NCBI GenBank assembly: GCA_947169235.1
Contig: CAMVOY010000009.1
Span: 1-54,720, forward strand
From: an uncultured Lachnospiraceae bacterium
GTDB lineage: Bacteria; Bacillota; Clostridia; Lachnospirales; Lachnospiraceae
DNA: 54,720 nt
Direction: 5' to 3'
A program made the position numbers and the translations under genes. The notes beneath the pieces are model-generated. The model was given only the letters and a program-made list of their open reading frames with translations, had not been told where the DNA came from and did not search any database. Shown here piece by piece: positions 26,619 to 34,958 of this stretch (position 1 is the stretch's first letter; each line of letters opens with the position of its first letter).

Positions 26619-27887
26619 TTACGCATTGCGATACACGATCATCCCGCTACAAATAGTGTACTTTACCTCTCCCGGAAGCTCCCAACCGAGGAAAGGTGAG
26701 TTATCCGACTTCGATGCGAAGCCTTCTACCTTCCATGTTTTATCAGGATCAAAAATAACCAGATCGGCCACTCCTCCGACCTCTATCGGCCACGGCTTAA
26801 GCGAGTAAAAATCCGCTTGATTTTTACTCATCTTTTCCAAAAGTTGCATCATGGAAAGATGTCCCGGCTTAACAAGATTTTTGATACCGAGACCAAGCGA
26901 CGTCTCGAGTCCGATAATACCGCTCGGAGCTTTATCCATCGGGACATTTTTCTCCTCACGTGTGTGAGGCGCATGGTCGGTCACGATCATATCGATGGTT
27001 CCGTCTTTGAGCCCCACGATGATCGCCTGTCTGTCGGCTTCAGTTCGTACCGGTGGGTTCATCCTCGCCATCGTACCGTACTTAAGCACGGCATCCTCAG
27101 TCAGAGAAAAATGATGAGGAGTTGCCTCGGCATGTATGTCTGCTCCCTTATTTTTATACTCCCTCACTATGTCTACGGAAACTGCCGAGCTGATATGCTG
27201 TATACAAACTCTCGCCTTCGTCTCGAGTGCTACCTGGCAGTCGCGCTTCACCATAACATCCTCAGCCTCATGAGAAGCTCCACCGTAATTCAACTGTTCG
27301 GAAACCTTTCCCTGATTTACTCCGGGAGCAACTATAAACTTAGGATCTTCCTCGTGAAGGCTTATAGGCATACCGATCTCGTATGCTTTGGCAAACGCAT
27401 TTCTGAGTATGTATTCATCCATGATAGGGAGTCCGTCATCGGTAAAGCCGGCAGCTCCCGCTGCCTTTAAGATGTCCATATCAACAAGCTCTTTACCGGC
27501 CATGCCCTTTGTCACGGTCGCACAAGACAGAACGTGGATCCCGGTCTTTGCTCCCTTATCAAGCACGTACTTAAGCGTCTCAGGGTTATCCACTGCAGGC
27601 TTAGTATTTGCCATACAAACAACGGTGGTGAAGCCGCCTCTCTTTGCAGCCTCTGCTCCTGTCTCGATATCTTCTTTATGAGTGAATCCCGGATCTCTGA
27701 AATGCACATGAGCATCCATTAGTCCCAGTGCCACCACACATCCGGTCGCATCGATGACTTCGTCATCTTCCCCTGCGGGCAGATCCTTCCCGACCTTAAC
27801 AATCTTTCCATCATTAATAATAATATCAAGATCGTCCTCAGTTGATGTAAACGGATCAACCACGTGACCACCTTTTACAAGCATCAT
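26619..27887 (-). CDS. pyrC: Dihydroorotase
   Basis: Zinc amidohydrolase that closes carbamoyl-aspartate to dihydroorotate in pyrimidine synthesis. 422 residues, the PyrC/PyrX type I form. Metal ligands: DAHVHFRDPG (HxH), the bridging-Lys region, later His residues (SLHEED, EATPHHFSL) and the catalytic Asp in VTDHAPH. The start is placed at 27887 (ATG ATG, GGGAG about 10 nt upstream). The frame stays open to 28055, but those extra 56 residues read through a hairpin element and do not look like protein. No other pyr gene is close, apart from a phosphoribosyltransferase-like gene at 37.6 kb. Confidence 0.94.
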   Translation of the reverse strand: MMLVKGGHVVDPFTSTEDDLDIIINDGKIVKVGKDLPAGEDDEVIDATGCVVALGLMDAHVHFRDPGFTHKEDIETGAEAAKRGGFTTVVCMANTKPAVDNPETLKYVLDKGAKTGIHVLSCATVTKGMAGKELVDMDILKAAGAAGFTDDGLPIMDEYILRNAFAKAYEIGMPISLHEEDPKFIVAPGVNQGKVSEQLNYGGASHEAEDVMVKRDCQVALETKARVCIQHISSAVSVDIVREYKNKGADIHAEATPHHFSLTEDAVLKYGTMARMNPPVRTEADRQAIIVGLKDGTIDMIVTDHAPHTREEKNVPMDKAPSGIIGLETSLGLGIKNLVKPGHLSMMQLLEKMSKNQADFYSLKPWPIEVGGVADLVIFDPDKTWKVEGFASKSDNSPFLGWELPGEVKYTICSGMIVYRNA

Positions 27888-27953
27888 ATCATCTAAACTC
27901 CCAAACAAAAAAACAATACACGAAATGGAACAAGTATATTTGCTTTTAAAGCA

Positions 27954-28131
27954 GGGGCTGTCAATAATATGTTTTGCAGGATGAAATATGTGTATCACCG
28001 TGAGGGATATCTCTTTAACGTCGTTGCGTAGCACGCGTATTCTGCGTGCATGCAACGTGACGTTAAAGAAAGAAGCGAAAGCGTGCCCTCACGGATACAC
28101 ATGCTCATCCTGCACCATTATTGACAGCCCC
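27954..28131 (+). repeat. Long structured intergenic element (copy 2)
   Basis: A 178-nt inverted repeat fills most of the gap 27888-28237. Outer arms GGGGCTGTCAATAAT / ATTATTGACAGCCCC, then GCAGGATGA / TCATCCTGC and CCGTGAGGG / CCCTCACGG. Inside are CTTTAACGTC / GACGTTAAAG, GTTGC / GCAAC and GCACGC / GCGTGC, with bulges GTA and AT and loop GTATTCT. The 3' side carries the bulge AAGCGAAAGCGTG. Copy 3 at 31252 has the same plan with different stem sequence. The outer ends resemble transposon-type inverted repeats, but no target duplication was seen. Confidence 0.85.
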
Positions 28132-28237
28132 GGTAGGATACGTTCTTCATCCCGAAAGCATATATCATTAGCTGTTCTGCCTTAAATCACCAGTATGTTT
28201 CAGTCGCACTATAAATCACCAATTGCTCATGAATCCA

Positions 28238-29281
28238 TCACCAGTTAAACTTATAAACAGTCGTAGAGTTAAACGCCTCTCCCTTCGGCAGATAGCACGA
28301 CAAAAACTCCGGAATATTTACAGCATTCGGGAAGAACTGTGTCTCGAGACAAACAGCATCACGCTTGTTGTAAACATGTCCGCCCTTGCCGCTCACACCG
28401 TCAAGGAAGTTTCCTGAATAGATCTGGACACCCGGAAGATCAGTAAACACATCCATGCTTCTTCCCGTGCTCTCCTCTGAAAGAGTAGCAACCTTGGCAT
28501 AACCTCTCGGATCCTTTCTGAGAACCCAGTTCTGATCATAACCGCCGGCACCCTTGAGCATCTCATCATCGGCATCGATATCCTTTGAAAGCTTCTTTGT
28601 CGTACGGAAATCAAAAGCAGTACCCTCGACATCGATAAACTCTCCTGTCGGGATAAGCTCACCGTCAGCCTTTGTAACCTGATCTGCATTGATCTGAAGT
28701 GAATGCTCCACAACCGTACCTGAACCCTCACCCTTCAGATTAAAGAATGAATGGTTGGTAGGATTGTAGATAGTATCAGCATCAGAGCGGGCGAAATACT
28801 CGATCTTTAACTCGTTGTCATCAGTAAGTGTATAGGTAACCTTCACCTCAAGAGCGCCCGGAAATCCCTGCTCACCGTTTGGACTTACTCTCTCAAAATA
28901 AACAGCGTTATCACCTGCGGTATCACCTTTGTACATTACTTTATTATACCAGGGCTCGCCACCGTGAAGATTGTTGTTGCCATCATTTTTCTGAAGATCA
29001 TAATCCGTTCCGTTGAGATTGAAACGCGCATTTCTGATGCGGTTAGCATGTCTTCCGACAAACGCTCCGAAGAAGGTGTCACCATCCTCGTAGCCTGCAA
29101 CATCATCGAATCCGAGAACCACATCATCGACCTTTCCCGACTTGTCGGGAACGTTGATCGCCTGCACTGTCGCACCGAAGTCAAGAAGTGCCACACTCAT
29201 GTTGTTCTTATTTGTGATCGTAAACTTGGTTACGCCCACACCGTCCTTAGTTGTTCCGAACTGCTCTTTTGTTACTGCCAT
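28238..29281 (-). CDS. galM: Aldose 1-epimerase (mutarotase)
   Basis: Interconverts alpha and beta anomers of galactose/glucose, feeding the Leloir pathway. 347 residues. GalM signatures: FVGRHANRIRNARF, LQKNDGNNNLHGG (catalytic region), NPTNHSFFNLKG (catalytic His), DQNWVL and GVQIYSGNF, with the Glu base in VCLETQFFPNA. The start at 29281 has GGAGG 7 nt upstream; the 14 extra codons before it are non-coding. No galK or galT lies beside it. Confidence 0.94.
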   Translation of the reverse strand: MAVTKEQFGTTKDGVGVTKFTITNKNNMSVALLDFGATVQAINVPDKSGKVDDVVLGFDDVAGYEDGDTFFGAFVGRHANRIRNARFNLNGTDYDLQKNDGNNNLHGGEPWYNKVMYKGDTAGDNAVYFERVSPNGEQGFPGALEVKVTYTLTDDNELKIEYFARSDADTIYNPTNHSFFNLKGEGSGTVVEHSLQINADQVTKADGELIPTGEFIDVEGTAFDFRTTKKLSKDIDADDEMLKGAGGYDQNWVLRKDPRGYAKVATLSEESTGRSMDVFTDLPGVQIYSGNFLDGVSGKGGHVYNKRDAVCLETQFFPNAVNIPEFLSCYLPKGEAFNSTTVYKFNW

Positions 29282-29358
29282 TTTACTACCTCCATTCATT
29301 TTGAAAAATATTCCGACACGCAAACTCCCCCTCGCGTGTAAGTTTCATAGCTTAAATA

Positions 29359-31161
29359 TCACTCAGCCTGATCAGCTTTTTCTTCTACGGTTATCGCAAG
29401 CCCCAGCTCCTTTAACTGCTCATCATCAACAGTTCCCGGTGCCTCCGTCATAAGACATGATGCATCCTTAACCTTCGGGAACGCGATGACATCACGGATA
29501 GACTCGGCACCGACCATCAGCATGATCATACGATCAAGTCCGTATGCGAGACCCGCATGAGGCGGCACTCCGTACTTGAAAGCATCCAGAAGGAATCCGA
29601 ACTGCTCGTGTGCTCTTTCTCTGGTGAATCCCAGCGCATCAAACATCTTTTCCTGTATATCATCGCGGTGGATACGAATAGATCCGCCACCAAGCTCTGT
29701 ACCGTTAAGTACGATATCATACGCCTCGGCACGAACACGTCCCGGATCAGACTCCAGGAATTCAAGGTCCTCCTCCATCGGCATCGTAAACGGATGATGC
29801 ATCGCCTGATAACGACCGAGATCCTCGTTATACTCAAGAAGCGGGAACTCCGTTACCCAAAGGAAATTAAACTTGCTCTCATCGATGATCTCCATCTGAC
29901 GGGCGAGTTCGAGACGAAGGTTGCCGAGCACATCCCAAACAACCTTATTTTTGTCCGCAGCAAATACGAGAAGATCTCCCTTCTCACCATCCATAGCTTT
30001 GACAAGAGCATCGAGCTCATCCTCCGTCATAAACTTCGCAAAGCTCGACTTGTATGTACCATCCTCATTCACCGCAAGGTAAGCAAGACCTTTTGCTCCG
30101 AAATCCTTGGCAAAATCCACGAGCTTATCGATCTTTTTACGCGGCATATCGCCCTGTCCCTTTGCGTTCAGTCCTCGCACGGATCCGCCTGCCTCGATAG
30201 CGCCCGTAAATACGCCGAAGCCACAACCCGCAACAACATCCGTTACGTCTACAAGCTCCATGCCGAATCTGGTATCCGGCTTGTCGGAACCATAACGGTT
30301 CATCGCCTCGATCCACGGCATCCTCTGAAGCGGGATCTCAACATCCACTCCGACTTTGGCAAACACCCTTTTCAAAAGTCTCTCGTTAACGTCGATAACA
30401 TCATCGATATCAACGAATGAAAGCTCCATATCTATCTGCGTGAATTCCGGCTGACGATCGGCTCTTAGGTCCTCATCGCGGAAGCATCTCGCGATCTGGA
30501 AGTATCTGTCATAACCCGAGCACATCAAAAGCTGTTTGAAAAGCTGCGGGCTCTGTGGTAACGCATAAAAATTCCCCGGATGAACCCTGCTCGGTACCAG
30601 GTAGTCTCTCGCTCCCTCGGGAGTAGATTTCGTGAGCATCGGCGTCTCTATCTCAAGGAAACCTTCCTCTGCCAAAAATGCTCTGACCTCCATACAAACC
30701 TCTGATCTTAACATCAGATTTCTCTGAAGATCCGGCCTTCTCAAGTCAAGATAACGATACTTAAGTCTGACCTCATCCTTAGTCTTTGAGTTCTCCTCGA
30801 TTGGGAACGGCGGAGTCTCACTCTCGGAAAGGATCCTCATATCCTTCGCGATAACCTCGATCGAGCCTGTCGCCAGATCCTCGTTTACAGCACCGCCTCT
30901 CTTTGCGACCTCACCGGTTACAGCGATAACGAACTCAGCTCTCAGATGTCCTGCACGCTCGAAGTTCTCTGTTCCGATCTTATCCTCCTCAAAAAGTATC
31001 TGCAACAGTCCCGATCTGTCTCTCAGATCCACGAAACAAAGTCCACCCTTATTTCTGTTCTTCTGTACCCATCCCATGACGGTTACAGTTTCCCCGATAT
31101 TGCTTTCAGATAGTTCCGCACATCTGCAGGTGCGGTGCAAGCCTTTCATTGATTCAGCCAT
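29359..31161 (-). CDS. aspS: Aspartyl-tRNA synthetase
   Basis: Class IIb synthetase, 600 residues, bacterial form. The N-terminal OB fold binds the anticodon (VMGWVQKNRNKGGLCFVDLR, in part). The core has YLVPSRVHPGNFYALPQSPQ (flipping loop, in part) and FRDEDLRADRQPEFTQID (motif 2). A GAD insertion sits at about 290-420, and motif 3 is GLAYGLDRMIML. It lies downstream of hisS, as in most Firmicutes, but here a 160-nt structured element separates them. Confidence 0.96.
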   Translation of the reverse strand: MAESMKGLHRTCRCAELSESNIGETVTVMGWVQKNRNKGGLCFVDLRDRSGLLQILFEEDKIGTENFERAGHLRAEFVIAVTGEVAKRGGAVNEDLATGSIEVIAKDMRILSESETPPFPIEENSKTKDEVRLKYRYLDLRRPDLQRNLMLRSEVCMEVRAFLAEEGFLEIETPMLTKSTPEGARDYLVPSRVHPGNFYALPQSPQLFKQLLMCSGYDRYFQIARCFRDEDLRADRQPEFTQIDMELSFVDIDDVIDVNERLLKRVFAKVGVDVEIPLQRMPWIEAMNRYGSDKPDTRFGMELVDVTDVVAGCGFGVFTGAIEAGGSVRGLNAKGQGDMPRKKIDKLVDFAKDFGAKGLAYLAVNEDGTYKSSFAKFMTEDELDALVKAMDGEKGDLLVFAADKNKVVWDVLGNLRLELARQMEIIDESKFNFLWVTEFPLLEYNEDLGRYQAMHHPFTMPMEEDLEFLESDPGRVRAEAYDIVLNGTELGGGSIRIHRDDIQEKMFDALGFTRERAHEQFGFLLDAFKYGVPPHAGLAYGLDRMIMLMVGAESIRDVIAFPKVKDASCLMTEAPGTVDDEQLKELGLAITVEEKADQAE

Positions 31162-31251
31162 TTTTCATTCACCTCATAATAGTTTATTTATTATTATCAT
31201 TAATAATATTCACATCACAATTTCAAGAATATCACATCGAAATTCTAAATC

Positions 31252-31414
31252 ACTAATTCATGGGTGGAGCGCATTTAATTCACATTCGGCGAGGGTCATT
31301 TGCAAGCGTCGGTGCGTAGGCGCCGTATTTTGGCGCCATGCACCGCTACGCTTGGAATTAAGCGCAAGCGGGCCCGAGCGAATGTAATTAAATCGCGACA
31401 CCCTATAGATTAGT
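31252..31414 (+). repeat. Long structured intergenic element (copy 3)
   Basis: Between the hisS stop and the aspS start. Outer arms ACTAAT..GGGTG..GCG / CGC..CACCC..ATTAGT, then ATTTAATT / AATTAAAT and ACATTCG / CGAATGT. Inner stems CAAGCGT / ACGCTTG, GGTGC / GCACC and GGCGCC / GGCGCC, with bulges GTA and AT and loop GTATTTT. The 3' bulge is AAGCGCAAGCGG (from 31360). Same architecture as copy 2 with compensating base changes. Its right end overlaps the hisS stop codon. Confidence 0.85.
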
Positions 31415-32690
31415 CATTAAACACTTCTCTGATATCTGTAAACCCTTGCTCCGTGAGCTGATCCTTCTGGAACTTTTTGTTCTTTTTCATGCGCATGACA
31501 CTGACATGTGCCCCCTCAGCCCGAAGCTTATTTGCCTGATCTATCGAGGATCTCACCTGATCTGCCGTGCATTTTTTGTCGATCAAAAATGCCACCTTCT
31601 TACTCTCGGACGGGATCTGGTATCCACGCTCCATAAGTAACATCGATATCCTCTCGAAACCGATCGAGAACCCGCACGCCGGCGTGTCCTGTCCGGTGAA
31701 CCTTCCAACCATCGTATCGTAACGGCCGCCGCCTCCAACAGATCCGCCGTACTCATCCATCGCGATCTCAAAGATCGGTCCGGTATAGTAGCTCATGCCT
31801 CGAACCAGAGTAGGATCAAAAAGGATCTTAAACTCCGTAGCAGAACTGTCCGCTGCCACACTCATGATCTCTGAAAGGTTGTCGCTGACTCCCTCCTCGA
31901 GACTGTCACCGAGAGTCGATGCCAGATCTGAAAGTCTGTCGAGTCCGACCGCTCCCACACCGTCTGCACCCTCACTCAGATCCTGAGCGGCAAATATACT
32001 CATGCACTTATCAACTGCATCCTGTGCATAGCCGGCTGAAAGTAACTCCTCCTTTACGCCGTCGGCACCGATCTTGTCCATCTTGTCAAGCACGATAAAT
32101 ACGTCGTCATACTGATCCTCATTGAAGCCGCAATACTTTGCGATGCCCTTTAGTATGCGTCGATCGTTTATCCTTATCGTAAAGTTTTTAAAATCAAGTT
32201 TTCCGAGAAGCGTTGTCATGGCAAGTATAAGCTCGATCTCAGCAAGGTTAGAGGCCTCACCGAGTATATCGATATCACACTGCATAAACTGGCGGAATCT
32301 CCCTCTCTGCGGACGGTCCGCTCTCCAGACATTGCCGAGCTGCATCGCCTTAAATGGTGAGCTTAGCTCCGCACTGTTATTCGAATAATACCTTACCAGA
32401 GGTACGGTGAGATCAAACCTGAGTCCTCCGTCCGTGAGATCCGCTTCCTCCTTTGCCTCAGCCAGACGAAGCTTCTCCCCGCGCTTTAATATCTTGAAGA
32501 TCAGCTTTTCATTCTCACCGCCATGTCCACCGGTGAGGTTCTCTATAGGCTCCACACACGGTGTTTCTATCTGATCGAAGCCAAAGCTTTTGTATGTCTT
32601 TCTTATCATGTCAAGAACATACTCTCTTATCTCCATCTCGCGTGGAAGTATGTCTCTCATTCCTGTTGTCGGTTTCTTTTTCAGTGTCAT
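31410..32690 (-). CDS. hisS: Histidyl-tRNA synthetase
   Basis: Class II synthetase, 426 residues. Motif 2 is FRADRPQRGRFRQF-like (WRADRPQRGRFRQFMQCDID, in part). The histidine motifs are LVRGMSYYTG and GGGGRYD, and motif 3 is ACGFSIGFERI. A C-terminal anticodon domain follows (VAFLIDKKCTADQV). The start at 32690 has GGAGG 5 nt upstream; the in-frame TTG four codons earlier overlaps that site. It lies 44 nt after hemZ in the rel-MBL-hemZ-hisS operon. Confidence 0.96.
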   Translation of the reverse strand: MTLKKKPTTGMRDILPREMEIREYVLDMIRKTYKSFGFDQIETPCVEPIENLTGGHGGENEKLIFKILKRGEKLRLAEAKEEADLTDGGLRFDLTVPLVRYYSNNSAELSSPFKAMQLGNVWRADRPQRGRFRQFMQCDIDILGEASNLAEIELILAMTTLLGKLDFKNFTIRINDRRILKGIAKYCGFNEDQYDDVFIVLDKMDKIGADGVKEELLSAGYAQDAVDKCMSIFAAQDLSEGADGVGAVGLDRLSDLASTLGDSLEEGVSDNLSEIMSVAADSSATEFKILFDPTLVRGMSYYTGPIFEIAMDEYGGSVGGGGRYDTMVGRFTGQDTPACGFSIGFERISMLLMERGYQIPSESKKVAFLIDKKCTADQVRSSIDQANKLRAEGAHVSVMRMKKNKKFQKDQLTEQGFTDIREVFND

Positions 32691-32734
32691 TTTTTCCTCC
32701 AATTATAAAGTGCGTGTGCACATTTTTTCTGATA

Positions 32735-34291
32735 TCAGATCACCTTTCGGTGCGTCATCGCATGTCTTTCGATCTCGTCATCAAGGATCTTTTGTTTTCT
32801 CGCGATCATCTCATCGATACGTGAGATATAATCCTCGACACTCTTTACATTTTCTATTCTCTCTATCCTGGTCGGCTCAGAAATATGATGTCTTCCGAAA
32901 ACCACCTCATCTTCGCCGTCTTTTTTATCTGTCTGCGGACGCTCATGCACGACATGCTTCGATGATGCGCCTGATCCGAATGCGATGATATCCTCAAGTT
33001 CCTCCATCATGAATATATTGTAGAGGCACTCCTTGCCGAGTCTCGCATATGCGACATTCTCCTGGTTTGTATTTCTGGTAGTCCCGTGTGTGTTTTTCTG
33101 TCGGTACATATAGTAGGGCTCGTAGCCATGCTCCTTCAAAAAGTCGTAGCTACCCTTTTGCAGCACCGGTATCAGCGTGTCTTCCGGCCTTATAAGCCCG
33201 CCGGTCTCCATCTGCTCGCGTCTGAGTCTTGAGGCTCTCTTGATCACGAGAGTATGTACCGTGATGCTGTCCGGTCCGAGATCGTAAACCTGATTCAGAG
33301 TGTTGTAAAAATCAACCTCATCCTCCTCCGGCAGTCCCACGATCAGATCCATGTTTATGTTATCAAACCCGACCTCTCTGGCCATGCGGAAAGCCTCTCT
33401 GACCTGATCGACGGTATGCGTTCTTCCAAGCCTTTTCAAAGTATCCTGCAGCATCGACTGCGGATTTATGGAGACTCGATTTACTCCTGCATTTTTCATG
33501 ATCTGCAGCTTTTCCATGTCCACACTGTCAGGTCGTCCTGCCTCCACTGTGAACTCTATGACCTCATCCATGGGGAGTTTTCTTCGGATGATATCCATAA
33601 GTCTCTTTAAGTCAGCAGCCTCAAGTGACGTCGGTGTCCCTCCTCCCACATAGATGGAGTGTAACGTCCTCTTTTTCCTCTGCGCATGAGTGAACACATC
33701 GACAAAATCCATCTCCTTTTCCAGAGCATCCAGATAGTCGCTGACCCTGTTTTGATATTGTTTTACGGGATATGAAGAAAAAGTGCAATACTCGCATATT
33801 GACGGGCAGAACGGTATCCCAACATAAACACTGTAGCCGGCATCCAGATTAAGCCCGCTCATCGCGTGATGCTCATTTACGGCCACATCGAGCACGAGCT
33901 CAGCCTTCTCAGGATATACCAGATAATCATCCATCAGTATCTCGAAGGACTCCTGTCTGGAGTTCGTCTCAGTCAACAATCTGTAAGCGATCTTTGCCGG
34001 CCTGATACCGGTGAGGATCCCCCACGGCAGAGCCGAGTTACTTCTTCTCGAGAAAAATCTGTAGGCCTCTCTCTTTACAACCTCTTTGTTGTAATCCTCT
34101 AAAACAGTCTCAAGAATCTCTTTACCCTTCAAGAGTATACGAAGCGGATAGTCCTCGCGGTTGGACCAATCCTCACGCGTGACTACCTCACACTCCCTCT
34201 CGGGGTAAAAGCTATTTGCAAGTGTCATCAGATCATAAGCAAACTCGCCGTTTTTATGTTCGCTCGATGCTTTGATCTCAATAGTGATCAT
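32735..34291 (-). CDS. hemZ: HemZ-type radical SAM coproporphyrinogen dehydrogenase-like protein
   Basis: Related to the oxygen-independent coproporphyrinogen III oxidase HemN. 518 residues. The radical SAM motif is CPSICEYC (CxxxCxxC, about residue 168), followed by YVGGGTPTSLEA and the HemN-like MQKNTHGTTRNTNQENVAYA stretch, in part. The ~150 N-terminal residues are the HemZ-specific part. Clostridial hemZ genes sit in this position whether or not the cell makes heme, so the substrate is uncertain. It is co-transcribed with the MBL gene (25 nt upstream) and hisS. Confidence 0.85.
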   Translation of the reverse strand: MITIEIKASSEHKNGEFAYDLMTLANSFYPERECEVVTREDWSNREDYPLRILLKGKEILETVLEDYNKEVVKREAYRFFSRRSNSALPWGILTGIRPAKIAYRLLTETNSRQESFEILMDDYLVYPEKAELVLDVAVNEHHAMSGLNLDAGYSVYVGIPFCPSICEYCTFSSYPVKQYQNRVSDYLDALEKEMDFVDVFTHAQRKKRTLHSIYVGGGTPTSLEAADLKRLMDIIRRKLPMDEVIEFTVEAGRPDSVDMEKLQIMKNAGVNRVSINPQSMLQDTLKRLGRTHTVDQVREAFRMAREVGFDNINMDLIVGLPEEDEVDFYNTLNQVYDLGPDSITVHTLVIKRASRLRREQMETGGLIRPEDTLIPVLQKGSYDFLKEHGYEPYYMYRQKNTHGTTRNTNQENVAYARLGKECLYNIFMMEELEDIIAFGSGASSKHVVHERPQTDKKDGEDEVVFGRHHISEPTRIERIENVKSVEDYISRIDEMIARKQKILDDEIERHAMTHRKVI

Positions 34292-34316
34292 CTATTTGTT
34301 CCTCCATGGTTAGTCG

Positions 34317-34958
34317 TTATGCGTATGGGTTATTAGCAATCTCATAACCTACGTCCGTTGCCGGCCCGTGCCCCGGAAGTATCTTTGTATCGTCCGGTAA
34401 CGAAAGTATCTTCTCACGCACCGACTGAAGTATCTCCTTCATGCTCCCCGTCGGAAGGTCCGTACGTCCTATCGACTCCATAAAAATGGTGTCGCCCGCG
34501 AAAAGCACTCCCTCATCTTCGAGATAGTAACAACATCCGCCTCTCGTATGTCCCGGGGTATGTATAACTTTAAAATCCATTCCCGCTAAAGATAACACTT
34601 CTCCATCTCTCACCGTGCATTCCGGCTCGATCGCAGAACCGCTGCCCATGAGTCCCATAGAGCCGTTCTTCATCGGGTCCGTGATCAGATCCATCTCCTC
34701 CTCGAGGATATAGACCTTCCCGCCCATCTGAGCGGTGAGTTCCGGCACTCCCTCGTAGTGATCGAAATGCCCATGTGTAAGAAGCACCGCGGACAGGCTC
34801 ATCCCGTCATCCTTAAGAACCTTGGCGATCCTGTCACCGCTTGCTCCGGGATCTACCACTACACAGTCCGTGCGGCCTTCTACGTTTGCGATGTAACAGT
34901 TCGTCCCGACCGGTCCTACCGTCATGGCGCGAATGATGACATTTTTCTTATCAGCCAT
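34317..34958 (-). CDS. Metallo-beta-lactamase-fold hydrolase (glyoxalase II-like)
   Basis: 213 residues, single MBL domain. Metal motif LTHGHFDHYEGV (HxHxDH), then HTPGHTRGGCCYY, FAGDTIF and LPGHGPATDVGYEI, the binuclear glyoxalase II/YcbL pattern. Its start lies inside the last 8 nt of rel, so translation is coupled. Substrate unknown; proposed roles include thioester hydrolysis. Confidence 0.88.
   Translation of the reverse strand: MADKKNVIIRAMTVGPVGTNCYIANVEGRTDCVVVDPGASGDRIAKVLKDDGMSLSAVLLTHGHFDHYEGVPELTAQMGGKVYILEEEMDLITDPMKNGSMGLMGSGSAIEPECTVRDGEVLSLAGMDFKVIHTPGHTRGGCCYYLEDEGVLFAGDTIFMESIGRTDLPTGSMKEILQSVREKILSLPDDTKILPGHGPATDVGYEIANNPYA

Noticed and set aside
27888-28055. 56-residue N-terminal extension of dihydroorotase
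   Set aside because: The extension reads into the hairpin element and has no family likeness; the start at 27887 gives the usual protein.
27954-28131. Transposon-type MITE with GGGGCTGTC ends
   Set aside because: Not excluded, but no target duplication was seen, and the related copy at 31252 has different ends while sharing the inner structure.
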